Position numbers and translations under genes: made by a program. 64,000 bases of DNA, taken from NCBI RefSeq assembly GCF_001411805.1, contig NZ_CP007214.1:133363-197362 (forward strand), written 5' to 3'. This document shows positions 36,717-46,700 of this stretch, in pieces. Positions within the stretch are counted from its first letter, which is position 1. Every line of letters begins with the position of its first letter. Below the pieces are notes generated by a model. The model saw only the letters and a program-made list of their open reading frames with translations. It was not told the origin of the DNA and did no database searches. The stretch is from Burkholderia plantarii (GTDB taxonomy: Bacteria; Pseudomonadota; Gammaproteobacteria; Burkholderiales; Burkholderiaceae).

Positions 36717-37181
36717 TCAGGCGGACCTGGCGTATCGTTCCAAACGCTTCGCGACTTCGTCGACCACCTTGACGGGAGCAACTTCCAGCTGCAGGTCATG
36801 CGTCGTCAAAACCTTGGAGAACAGACGAACCGCGTCGTGGTTGAAATGAAAATGCCCTTGAATGCCCGAGGAAAACGCTTGGTTCGCGATCGCTTCCAGG
36901 TCCTTGTACGACGCGCCCTCGACATCCCCGTAACCGAATTCGCACAGGATGCCGGTGGCAATCACCACCCGCATCAGGATCTGCAGCGCGACCAGCGATC
37001 CGACGCCGGCGTGCAGCGCCTCGAGCTGAAGGTGGTATTCCAGCGACAATGCATCGCGTATCGGCCTCGGCAACGGCAGCAACTCCGTCTTGGCCTCCCG
37101 CTGCCGGTAACTGGACTGATGCAGACGATAGGCCCACTGGTTGGCCGGCGGTCGCGCCGGTGTCGCACGCCTCGAAACCAT
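36717..37181 (-). CDS. Hypothetical protein, downstream of tldD
   Basis: This 154-aa protein was not recognised. It is soluble and mostly helical, with a central segment containing LQLEALHAGVGSLVALQIL and a GHFHFNHDAVRLFSKV stretch. ATG 37181 lies 2 bases after the tldD stop, so the two were probably co-translated. The frame extends upstream of that ATG only by overlapping tldD out of frame. Confidence 0.6.
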   Translation of the reverse strand: MVSRRATPARPPANQWAYRLHQSSYRQREAKTELLPLPRPIRDALSLEYHLQLEALHAGVGSLVALQILMRVVIATGILCEFGYGDVEGASYKDLEAIANQAFSSGIQGHFHFNHDAVRLFSKVLTTHDLQLEVAPVKVVDEVAKRLERYARSA

Positions 37182-37183
37182 GA

Positions 37184-37977
37184 CTACGCCGTCCCTCCGA
37201 CGATCATCTCGTCCACCCTCACGGTCGGTTGGCCGACGCCCACCGGAATCACTTGCCCCGCCTTGCTGCAGGACGCCTTCCCGGGATCGCACGCGAGGTC
37301 GTTGCCGACCATGCTGATGTGGCGGATCGTGTCCGGACCGCGCCCCGTGATCGTCGCGCCCTTGACGGGCGCGGTGATCCTGCCGTTCTCGATCAGGTAG
37401 GCTTCCGATGCCTCGAACACGAACTGGCCGCTCGTAATGTCGACCTGGCCACCCTCGAGGCCCGAGACGTAGATGCCGTGCCGCACCGACGCGACGATTT
37501 CCTCGGGATCACGATCGCCGTTGAGCATGAACGTGTTCGTCATGCGCGGCATCGGCGGCGAGGCATAGCCCGCGCGCCGGCCGTTCCCGGTCGGCGCCAT
37601 CCCCATCAGGCGCGCGCTGAGCCGGTCGTGCATGTATCCGCGCAGCACGCCGTTCTCGATCAGGGTCGTGCGCCGCGTCTCGCACCCTTCGTCGTCGATA
37701 TGCAGCGAACCGCGCCCGCCCTGCAGCGTGCCATCGTCGACGATGGTCACGTTCGGCGAGGCGACCTGCTCCCCCAGGCGTCCCGCGAAGGCCGAGGTCC
37801 CGCGCCGCACGCCATCCGCCTCCAGTCCGTGGCCGACCGCCTCGTGCAGCAGCACGCCGTTCCAGCCCGGCCCGACCACCACCGTCATTTTCCCGGCCGG
37901 CGCCGGCCGCGACTGCAGTTTGGTGAGCGCGGCCGCCACCCGCTCGTGCGCGAACGCGCGAAGCTCGCCCTCGGACC
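37184..37977 (-). pseudogene. tldD: TldD-family metalloprotease, 5' truncated
   Basis: The frame covers about 264 C-terminal codons of a TldD-type protein. The zinc site [14 protein letters not shown] (HExxxH) and the C-terminal domain ([29 protein letters not shown]) are complete. The N-terminal half is absent: at 37978 the sequence becomes an IS6 terminus. TldD/TldE cleave unstructured peptides and mature modified peptides. Without the N-terminal domain and promoter this copy is probably inactive, although an internal ATG at 37939 exists. Confidence 0.85.
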
Positions 37978-38802
37978 GGCTTTGTCAAGTTCAGTGCTGG
38001 AGGCTGTTCGAATTGATGATGCAAAGGAGTCCTGCTGATTATCGAGCGAAACCTGCGTCGCTCCAGCGGTACCAGCTGGCAATGCGTTCCTTCAGCCGGG
38101 CGCGGTGATCCGCAGCCCTCATGCAGTGACGGGGTAACGCGAAGTGTTGCCGGATCGGACCGAAACGTAAAAGGAAAGCCTGGGTGCGCAGCGCATCGCG
38201 AAATCCCTGCATCTGGCGCTCACGCCGGCGCGTGGGCTGGTGACTGTTTTCTGCCCGGTTGTTCACCCGGGCACAGGCCTTCACAAACACGTGCTTCACC
38301 CCGTCCAGTTCGGGCACCTCTGCCTTTGCCGCCGGGTAGCTGCGCAACTGGTCGGTGACGATCTTCCGGGGTACCGGGTTTGCGCGCAGGATGCGTCTGA
38401 AGAAGCGCTTCGCGGCCGCCTTGTCGCGGCGCTTCTGCAGCAGCACGTCCAGTTCGGTCCCATGTTCGTCCACCGCGCGCCACAGCACGTACGGCTCGCC
38501 GCGCAGCTTCACGAACAATTCATCGAGATGCCAGGTCGTGCCCGACCTACCACGCACGGCTTTCGTGCAATGGGCAAACTGTGCGCCGAACCGGTCACAC
38601 CAGTTGCGTACTGATTCGTAGGTCACAGTCACACCGCGCTCAAGCAGCAGCTCCTCGATGTCGCGCAGGCTCAGATTGAAGCGGTGGTACCAGCGTACCG
38701 CGCAGCTGATGATCGAGGCCGGGAAGCGGTAGCCGTGAAACGGGTTGCGGGTCTTTGGCATTTCCCCATTCTATCCGCTGGGCGCTTCAAGTTGACATTG
38801 CC
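37978..38802 (-). mobile_element. IS6-family element
   Basis: An 825-bp element is bounded by imperfect inverted ends of the pattern GGCnnTGTCAAnTT. The flanking 8-mers differ (CTCGGACC and ACGCCGAG), so there is no target duplication, as expected when IS6 replicative transposition has deleted adjacent DNA. It truncates tldD on the left. Confidence 0.75.
38039..38761 (-). CDS. IS6-family transposase
   Basis: This 240-aa DDE transposase has an N-terminal HTH (LSLRDIEELLLERGVTVTYE), catalytic residues in WHLDELFVKLRG, VTDQLRSYPAA and VNNRAENSHQPTRRRER, and the C-terminal conserved FGPIRQHFALPRH. It has full family length with no lesion, so the element could be active. Confidence 0.93.
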   Translation of the reverse strand: MPKTRNPFHGYRFPASIISCAVRWYHRFNLSLRDIEELLLERGVTVTYESVRNWCDRFGAQFAHCTKAVRGRSGTTWHLDELFVKLRGEPYVLWRAVDEHGTELDVLLQKRRDKAAAKRFFRRILRANPVPRKIVTDQLRSYPAAKAEVPELDGVKHVFVKACARVNNRAENSHQPTRRRERQMQGFRDALRTQAFLLRFGPIRQHFALPRHCMRAADHRARLKERIASWYRWSDAGFAR

Positions 38803-38930
38803 ACGCCGAGCGCCATCGGTTGGCTGGCCTCGTCCGTCGCGAGGACGGTGCGCCCGCCGAGGATGCGCTGCAGGAGCAGGTCGGTGTTGCGCAGGAGGGT
38901 GGCGTAGCTCAGGCAGGGTTGGTCGGTCAT
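38803..38930 (-). pseudogene. Possible 5' gene fragment cut by IS6
   Basis: From ATG 38930, leftward, the frame stays open for 42 codons (MTDQPCLSYATLLRNTDLLL...) up to the IS6 end. No family is recognised and no strong ribosome binding site is seen. It may be the start of a gene whose remainder was deleted with the 5' half of tldD, or a chance open frame in GC-rich DNA. Confidence 0.25.
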
Positions 38931-39022
38931 GGTCGCCGGCGGGTTGGGCGAGGCGAGGTGGCCGGCTCGCCGCGGCGGGCGAGGTGTAATCGGTACTATA
39001 GGCGTTTTGGGGCATTAAACGC

Positions 39023-39050
39023 AATGCCGATAATACGAATTATCGGCATG
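39023..39050. other. dif-like 11-6-11 site A
   Basis: AATGCCGATAA, six-base spacer TACGAA, TTATCGGCATG: two inverted 11-base arms around a 6-base centre, as in XerC/XerD core sites (ATAA-N6-TTAT). ATTAAACGCAA starts 9 bases upstream (39014). A GC-rich terminator follows on the right. Related sites occur at 56063 and 59152. Confidence 0.55.
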
Positions 39051-39063
39051 GCCACACGCCGCG

Positions 39064-39085
39064 AAAAAGCCGGCCGACGCCGGCG
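39064..39085 (-). terminator. Rho-independent terminator (leftward)
   Basis: GCCGGC-CGAC-GCCGGC stem with AAAAA on its left (T-run on the minus strand). It would end transcription of the leftward defence genes, the last of which stops at 39380. Confidence 0.65.
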
Positions 39086-39379
39086 GTTGACATTCAAGCA
39101 CTTGCGGCTTATTTCAGCTGGAATAACCTCCTTGAAAGAAGCCGTCTTATCTCAATAGCTTGATTAGACCTCGAAACTAGTTCTGAGAAACTAGAGGCCA
39201 TGCCCAGTGTCGTCGGGAAGAATCCTAGCCGACACGGCAATTGGCGAACATCTCTTCAGCGCCAAGCGTAGTGTGGGATAGAAGTTTTAGGCGCGGTTGT
39301 AATCAGTTGATCGCCCACCGCTCGATCGCGAGGTCCAGGAACAAACTGGCAGGCCCCTCCAAATGCAGCGCAAATTTGC

Positions 39380-42300
39380 TCATTCGAAGCGCTGCTCACG
39401 CAATTTGTCTCTTGTCGCTTCATATTCCCGCTCCATCCGAATATCTTGATCTATCTGCTCAAGCTCGGTAACGACCGCTGCCCGAACCTCTGGCGATGGA
39501 TGCTCCTTAAGCACGTCGAACGCCTGGGCCCGAGTTTCCATAAGTTGAGCTCGAGAGCCGGACCAACTGCTAGGGGTAATCTTAGCGGCCATCGCACGGA
39601 GAACGCTCTGCTTGTCAGGCGCCGCGTCCAACAACCCCTTGATCTGCTCGCTGAGGACCACGCTCGCCGACTGTGCCAGTGGCACACTACCCTCGGCCAC
39701 GTGCGTAAACACGCTCATGGCCGTTGCGACACGCGCGAACCGATCCGGCTGCACCTGGCACCACGCAATCAGGCGATCTAACGGTGCGCTGTTGAGGAAT
39801 GGTATTTTGCGGCGTACGCCATCTTTGGAAAAAATACGGATCAGCCGGCGCTCTCTCTCGTCTCCGGTAAACACTTCGTCGAGGAGAAGCTCGGGGAAAT
39901 TGCTGGCGAGGGTGCTGACAATGGGATCCAGCTCGAAACTGTATAGGCGGTAGTCTGCCGATCTAGCACACAGCAGCGTCACAAGACCTTGAACTTCATC
40001 GATCGGAGCAGACGCCACGAGGCATCGACCGGCGACGGATTCCATCCCATGGATGCGGTTCTGCGCGAAGCTACCCCTTTTAACAGAGACAAGCGCATGA
40101 ATGACATCCCGTCCAATCGACAACAATTCATCGCCGGGCAGGTAGCTACTGTCTTTCCCGATATGAAATCGCATCGTCAGTATGTCAAGGCTGACGTAGA
40201 TACCCTCTTCTCGATCGATCAACTCAGCCAACAACAAGGCCAAGTAGGCGTCGGAGAGCGCTTCATGCATTCGGCCGTAGGCGAGTCGCCTGAATCGCGA
40301 CACGTCGTACTCTTTGCTACGTGCCAACTCGAGCAGCACCTCAATTCCCCATGGTTCAATGCGACTAACGCCAAGCAAGTAAATAAAATGTGGTCGCAGC
40401 ACCGAATGGTTCAGTATTCGCTCTTGCATCGCCCTACCCATACCACTGTCCGCGTCATGGGCAGCCTGGATGAAGCCACCTAAAAATATCGGGTGGCGAC
40501 TCGCAGTAGCTTGTTCATAAGCCATCTCCAATAGACGCTCGAACGTCGCCATCTGATCAGCACTTCCCCGTGCTATCCCGACTCCGAATGAATGCAGTGC
40601 GTCGAACTCGCCCGCCCATAGCCTCTCCCCAAGCCGGTCCAACACGCCAAGGTTAGAGGCAGCGCTCTTGCCCAGCGAGATGATCTTCGCTACGACAATG
40701 TCGTTACTGGCGGCGGTGACCTCCCCGGCACTCTCGATATGCTCATGAATATGGACCAACACATATGCCTGGATCTCCGAAGCAAGATCCGACGGTGCAG
40801 TGAGGCGCTCTAGATCCATCAACCGAGTCACTAGCTCCGGGCGAGCATCGTCACAATCGAAGTGAAGAGTTTGCTTGATCGCAAGCCAGAGCTTGGGCCA
40901 ACCGCCATGGGCATGGCTACGGACGATATCTTCGAGTACTTCGGGGCAAAAGGCACGCGTCCATAAGCTCCGAAAATGCCCTGCAAACAAAGCACGCGCC
41001 CATTCAGAACGCACTGGTTCACTCGAGGCAATCTCCAGCTCCAGCAAATGTAAAAAACCGATATACCAATCGGCCACCTCAGCTGACGTGCGAGGACTCC
41101 AGCCGGTATCACGCCGTCGCGCTCCGAAATCAAACATGGAATAGGAAATCCAATGCCTCGCCTCGAGCGCAGCGTGGAAAAGCGCCTGAGCGATCTCCAG
41201 GTTTCTGATCGTACCCGATGCGAGCAATTTCGCAATGACCTCCCGCCTCCTCGACGGAGGTGCTTGCGTCCCAGAAAGATGCAGCGACAGCAGTTGCTGA
41301 AGTTGGCCAACAAACCCGTTGTTCGCTTCTTCTGCCTTCTCGGACTCAGCAAATTTCAACAGTACAGTTGTCGCGCGATCAAACTTATCATCGTCATAGG
41401 CGAGCTGCGCGAGCAAGCGAGCGAAGAAGCCGGCGTTCGGATTCTGTGTCGATGCGAACTCGGGATCACTGGCAGCCGCTTCGATTAGCCGCAACGCAAT
41501 ATCTGGAAACACCGGTGCGATGAAGTGAAATGCCGACAGCATTTTCTCATCAAGCGTACGAATGTCGTGCATCGGCCCGCCCGGGGCCACCCAGCTGTCG
41601 GCAAGGCGACGCACCGGTTCGACATCGTGCAGATATCCCAACCGATGGGCGCACGAATAGAACAGTCTCCGATTCTCAAGTTTCAGGATTTCGGCGTTGA
41701 TCTCATCAGGCGATATGCTCTCGAGAGCGCGTTTGGCCAATCGGTTGGCGAGGGCATGCGGCAGAACCGCACGCCAATTGCCGCGGCTTTGCGTCAGTTG
41801 ACGACGGAGCAGCTCGGCCAGCCCTCGACTCAAGGTTCGCCGACTGAGCCCGGAAACGGTCGCCAGCACACCCATTTCGTCATTTGATTCTGATAACGAG
41901 ACATTGAACGAATAGACCAGAGAAAGCACTTCGGCAACCTCCAGAACCTGATCGTCGGGGCTATTGCGCTGCCTGAACAGCCGCTGAAATAAGGCTCCGT
42001 CCGAGAAATTAGTGAGTGTCTCGTCCGCGTCGACCCGACCCGCCAGTGCTATAGCGACTCGGGCATTGCCACCTGAAAACTCGGCGATCTTGTCCGCATT
42101 AATTTGTCCCAAATCTGGAAAGCGTCGCTGTATTAACAAGGAGACCGTTTTCTCACCGCTAGGCTCGATGTAGATCACCTCCGTTTCTTCTGGGCGATCC
42201 TCAGAGACGTCGTATTCAATTGTCAGCAGGCTAAGCTTCGCGTTGCTCTCAGACACCTGCTTTTGCAACTGACGATGGACGTCTGGCGGACAATTGTCGA

Positions 42301-43201
42301 GCACCAAGTAGACCATGTGGCCGTTAGCGATCAGATATGAGACCAGCTCCGACGCTGTCGGCACCAAAGTCTCCCCCAGATCAGCATAGATCGTGCTGGC
42401 CGACGACAACGCCCCTTTGCCAACATCTGTCTCAAATAGCGCTTGCGCGAATCGCGTCTTACCGACCCCGGACAAGCCGGTGATGCGGACCGCCTTGCCG
42501 CCGGTCCGCAACCGGTCTCGGACCAGATCGACGCCTTCGAGAGCCGGAACGGGATTTTTCTGCGTCGAGTTCACGTCGATAACGCATGGATGATCGTCCG
42601 CCAAGTACGCATCATCTTGCCTTGGTGGAGTCGCCGCCCACCGCCCGAACGACTTCCATCCCGACAAGGGTTTTCCACGCCGAGTGCGGGCCCATAGACT
42701 GACACTCGGATGTCGCCGCAGCCAATTGGACAACCGGTCCCGACCGTAGAAATCGAGGAATAAGTCCGCCTTGTTTGGCAGCTGCTCGACGACCGATTTC
42801 ATCCCACGCAATCGGCTCGCCAGCATGCTGTCCGAGCAGTCGTCTTTTCCGCTGACGATGATGTAAGCACCATGCTGGTCAGCAAGCTCGGCGATGACCG
42901 CCTTCAGCGTCCCGCTATCCAACATCTCCTTCCTACAAGCGGCCTCGCCCATTCCGTGCTTCTTGACCTGGATGCCGCAGCTTCCTCGTGGCACGAAGCC
43001 GTTGCCGGCCGCCAGCCCGGCGTCCGCGATACGCACATCCAGTCCACCGTCAGGAGCCTCCTGAGCACCGCCCCACGTTACGCAGGTTGACGGCCTCCCC
43101 TGCTGAAGCAGCTCGGCTTCGCACAACCGCGCGACCAGTTCACGCAGATCACCGGCATCGAGATCCGAGATGTCCGAAGGTTCCAGTTCAAAGAAAACCA
43201 T
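39380..43201 (-). CDS. PD-(D/E)XK-like nuclease fused to STAND-type NTPase
   Basis: This 1273-aa protein is not assignable to a named family. The N-terminus looks like a restriction-endonuclease fold: GGAQEAPDGGLDV with Asp55 and IQVKK with Gln-x-Lys at 78-80. A P-loop ATPase follows: GLSGVGKT at 242-249 and Walker B VYLVLDN near 297-303, of the STAND/NACHT kind. The remaining roughly 800 residues are helical, leucine-rich repeat-like sequence suited to sensing. This effector-NTPase-sensor order is that of Avs-type antiphage proteins. The start overlaps the upstream zinc-cluster gene by 124 bases. Confidence 0.7.
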   Translation of the reverse strand: MVFFELEPSDISDLDAGDLRELVARLCEAELLQQGRPSTCVTWGGAQEAPDGGLDVRIADAGLAAGNGFVPRGSCGIQVKKHGMGEAACRKEMLDSGTLKAVIAELADQHGAYIIVSGKDDCSDSMLASRLRGMKSVVEQLPNKADLFLDFYGRDRLSNWLRRHPSVSLWARTRRGKPLSGWKSFGRWAATPPRQDDAYLADDHPCVIDVNSTQKNPVPALEGVDLVRDRLRTGGKAVRITGLSGVGKTRFAQALFETDVGKGALSSASTIYADLGETLVPTASELVSYLIANGHMVYLVLDNCPPDVHRQLQKQVSESNAKLSLLTIEYDVSEDRPEETEVIYIEPSGEKTVSLLIQRRFPDLGQINADKIAEFSGGNARVAIALAGRVDADETLTNFSDGALFQRLFRQRNSPDDQVLEVAEVLSLVYSFNVSLSESNDEMGVLATVSGLSRRTLSRGLAELLRRQLTQSRGNWRAVLPHALANRLAKRALESISPDEINAEILKLENRRLFYSCAHRLGYLHDVEPVRRLADSWVAPGGPMHDIRTLDEKMLSAFHFIAPVFPDIALRLIEAAASDPEFASTQNPNAGFFARLLAQLAYDDDKFDRATTVLLKFAESEKAEEANNGFVGQLQQLLSLHLSGTQAPPSRRREVIAKLLASGTIRNLEIAQALFHAALEARHWISYSMFDFGARRRDTGWSPRTSAEVADWYIGFLHLLELEIASSEPVRSEWARALFAGHFRSLWTRAFCPEVLEDIVRSHAHGGWPKLWLAIKQTLHFDCDDARPELVTRLMDLERLTAPSDLASEIQAYVLVHIHEHIESAGEVTAASNDIVVAKIISLGKSAASNLGVLDRLGERLWAGEFDALHSFGVGIARGSADQMATFERLLEMAYEQATASRHPIFLGGFIQAAHDADSGMGRAMQERILNHSVLRPHFIYLLGVSRIEPWGIEVLLELARSKEYDVSRFRRLAYGRMHEALSDAYLALLLAELIDREEGIYVSLDILTMRFHIGKDSSYLPGDELLSIGRDVIHALVSVKRGSFAQNRIHGMESVAGRCLVASAPIDEVQGLVTLLCARSADYRLYSFELDPIVSTLASNFPELLLDEVFTGDERERRLIRIFSKDGVRRKIPFLNSAPLDRLIAWCQVQPDRFARVATAMSVFTHVAEGSVPLAQSASVVLSEQIKGLLDAAPDKQSVLRAMAAKITPSSWSGSRAQLMETRAQAFDVLKEHPSPEVRAAVVTELEQIDQDIRMEREYEATRDKLREQRFE

Positions 43202-43575
43202 AAGTCATTACCCGTAGCATCAACGTCAATCTCGCTGCTGAGTTCCACGACCGTAAGTGGATGTTCGTAGCGCGATACGAGAGTCAGAATCTCCAGCAAC
43301 CCGTCCGGATCCGTCTGGGTCAGACCAGCCACATAGTCTTCGCGTGTGCCGAAAAATCCCGCGCATTCCCCACATAGCAAATACTTTGTCACTTGGCGGC
43401 TGGTGTACAAGGTCGATCCATTCTTGACCTCTATCGGGTCTTCTCGGCTCCCATGGACCGTCTGCAAGCGCTTGTACGCCCACTTAGGCATCAGGTGACT
43501 TTTCCGGAGAAGCTTCTGCTCTTTGCAGAGGGCGCATTCGCCCGTATTGTCAAACACCTCATGCTCGGTTTTCAT
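43078..43575 (-). CDS. Zinc-cluster (HNH-like) protein
   Basis: This 165-aa protein has paired Cys motifs CALCKEQKLLRKSHLMPKW and YLLCGECAGFFGTREDYV, a C-x2-C / SH-x-MP / C-x2-C arrangement seen in HNH-like hypothetical proteins. ATG 43575 is preferred (MKTEHEVF) with GGGGTGAG upstream. Relatives I recall are usually longer, so the 3' end, which lies inside the start of the STAND gene in another frame, may be truncated. It lies between two large nuclease-like genes on the same strand. Confidence 0.55.
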   Translation of the reverse strand: MKTEHEVFDNTGECALCKEQKLLRKSHLMPKWAYKRLQTVHGSREDPIEVKNGSTLYTSRQVTKYLLCGECAGFFGTREDYVAGLTQTDPDGLLEILTLVSRYEHPLTVVELSSEIDVDATGNDLWFSLNWNLRTSRISMPVICVNWSRGCAKPSCFSRGGRQPA

Positions 43576-43730
43576 ACTCACCCCGATCGATCTATTTAGA
43601 TTTCTCCCGTTCCGAGATAGCACGCAGAATAGAGTCCGCCTGCGTAACTACGGACATGGCACACACTTACGCCTCGTAGGCGAGAAGAACATTCCTATGG
43701 CAGGAAAAACGAAACATGAAACATGAAGGA

Positions 43731-46700
43731 TCACATCCGGCCGCCCTGAAGACCGCGAGGCGCTAGGAAAAAATTTTCCGGATCGTTTGGCCCAACGTCG
43801 GCAGCGATCTTCACGTGCAAGGTGCGCTTCAGGATGCTGAGTCCGTCGATGGCCTGGAGCGTCTGATCAGGCGCGAGCAGCATCGGCATCAAGCGGTAGG
43901 CGCCAGCTTTCTTGTACAGATCCAAGAAGGCGCTCAGATTAACGTCGTTGGAAGGCTCCATCGTGAGTGTTCGTGATGCCATCATGGCGACTCTTGAATC
44001 ACGCAAATCTCTCGGAGGCTCCGACGTGATAACCATACCGTAGTGAGTCGGATGCTTGTCGGAAAAACGACGCACGATGCCGATGTGAATCTCCTCCTCT
44101 ACATCGGCCAATCCAAATCGCTCCCGCCAGCGTTCAAATATCTTGGAGGCCGCCTCCCGATTTCTGAACACTAACGCCATGAAGGGTGGCGCCTGCGGAT
44201 ACGTCACTCCGTAAGCTGCGCCCCTCCACTCAGCGCGGTTCCATAAGTGTACGTCAACGACCGAGTGAACTTTCACGTCGCGATGATCGGTCATCTTTGA
44301 AAAATGGAAGTCCTCAGAGGCCACATCCTCCTTTTTCCCTTCTTTAAGAGTGGAACGTTCACGAACGATGAGAGGGCGGTTGGGTCGAGCTTCGAACTTT
44401 TTGGAAGAATGTGTATCCCTTGCCGCGAATCGTGCTACGCCTTTGAAAATGCGCTGTCGACTAATGCAAAGGGAGCCGATCATTGCCGCGCGGTCCATGG
44501 CCCCATCAACTCGAAACAACTGGTACACAGCGTCCTTGAGGTTCTTCGCATGACACGTCGCGGAAAAAATCGTGGCTGCCACTTCCAGCAGCATGTTGAG
44601 GAAGTCGCCGTATACCGACGGCGAGCCAGGAAAAACCCCTTGCGGCCACCTCATGGTGATCTTCATACGGTCGATGTCTGTCCTAACCTCGAAGCGCGTG
44701 ATATTTGCTTCGACGACATAGACGTCGAAGCACTCAGCATGAGCAAAGGCATTCACTTCAAACGCTGTCGCGAAGAACGCCTCCACCGTACCAACAATTG
44801 CCTCGGCAACACTGATGGCAGTATCACTCGGCTGGTGCGTGACAGTAATCCTTACGCCAAGCACCGAGGTGACGAACATTTGCTGGTCCTTACCATTGAA
44901 AATGGCGGGTCGCCACATCGCATCGCCAGCGGGCTGGCCGGCCAGTCGGTTGAAGAACGTCACGACGTCTTGAGCGGACTCGGCATCAGGAATCCAACCC
45001 TCTTCCCTCAGAACATCCTCGTAGCCGAGCACATAAAGCAATGTGGCTCGGCTCTGAAACAGGCCGAGTGCTCCCAGAGTGTCTGGGATCATATCCAGCC
45101 GTGGCACGTCCACTGTAGAGAGGTTAGCCAACTGGCACGCAAGAATTAAATCAAAGTCATGCAATTGCTCGCCGGCCCGCTTAATAGAAGCCTCGTCATA
45201 GGGCAAAGAGCTCAGGCAACCGCGTGCGATCTGAATGATTTGAAGCACCTCGGGCAGGTGCTTCAACTCCACCGCCTGCCAGGCAGCGTTCATCAGCAAA
45301 GGAAAGATCGTCGAAGAGAGCTCACCCTCCTCCTCACCTTCGATGAACAACGTAGTAGCGGCTGCTGTGCAACTCGCTCGTGCCGCCCACAACAAACCGG
45401 CACTGCGGTATGCAAGAGAGAGTTGCGCGTGCGCACTGACCAAATCATCTGCATGCTCCTTCTTTGTGAGCAAGCGGGCAGCCTTGCCCAGAAGGCGGAT
45501 CATTTCCATGTTTTCGTCGAAATCAAGCTGATGCGCACGTTTGAGCAAGACCCGCGCACCCTCACTTTCACCGGTCCGTTTGGCGACGAACTCGGACACT
45601 TGATCAACGAGGTCGCGATACCCGTGACTCTTCCCTGCCGCCACACCGAGTACCTCGACTAGTTTGGTCAGACGGTTGACGTCAAACTCGCCCATACCTT
45701 CGGCTTTGACAAGGACATCCGAGAACTGGGGCCATAGAGATGCGAGTCGCTCTGAATCGCCATCTCGCATAGCTTCGTTAGCCTCAATAGTCAAAAGCGA
45801 GGTCCGTGCCTCCAAGGCATTGTTTGGACGACTGGGATCGCTTGCCAGATCGGACAGCCTCGACGAGAGGCGCGCGATTCGGGGCCTAAGCCCGACTTGC
45901 GCCTCTGACAAATGCCCATGGACAACGATATTGAAAAGTAGCTGCATCAGGTTGCACAGCATTTCCAGGTTTTTTGCGTGGGCGTCATCGATGACCAATG
46001 CTTCGAACGCCTCATAACCGTCAACAACGGCCTTGATATCGTCAAACCACCAAAAGGCGGTCCACTGAGCCTCGTAGCGGGCTGTGAACTGCTGGCGCTG
46101 CGTTCCACCATCATCCGCTAGACGGATCGCCCGGCTGAATTTTCCGTCGACGTCAGTTCTGGGTAGTTCCAGTTCGCGGGCGAGTTTGGCGGCCACCAAC
46201 GCCTCAGCCGCGCGTTGCATCTTCATGCCGGCGAAGGCCGTGGGATCGGTCAGTTCCTTCTCTATGTCCTCTAGTTGCTGCTTGCGCGAGTAGTCGGACG
46301 GCCCAAGTTCGCGCTCGCTAACCTTGTCGCCGATGCCTAGGTAGTTATACGCGAGATCGCGCCGATTGTTGTTGATGACCTCGTCGACAATCCAACTGCG
46401 ATCATGGATCGTCACTGTGACGCCATACTTTTCGCTCAGTTCCTGCTCGACGCGAGCTCGGTCTTTTGCCCGCGCTGCTCTCGATGTGACAAAGAAAACT
46501 TTCTTGTAACCGCGCTTCGTATCGACGATGCCAGCCACATCGGATCGCGCCTTGTCAGCCCACGTCTTCTTCGCACTGAAAGCAAATGCCCACCGCTCGC
46601 TACCGCTATTGGCCAAGCCACAATAGAGCTTGCCGATCTCGTCGGCGACTGGAGTCGTTTCGGTGTCCGCCTTGCTGTCGCCACCGCCCTCCGGCCCCGT

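Noticed and set aside
39014..39050. Integron attC site as an explanation of the palindromes near terminators
   Set aside because: No RYYYAAC/GTTRRRY core pair flanks the inverted repeats and no integron integrase is present. The 11-6-11 layout fits Xer-type cores better.
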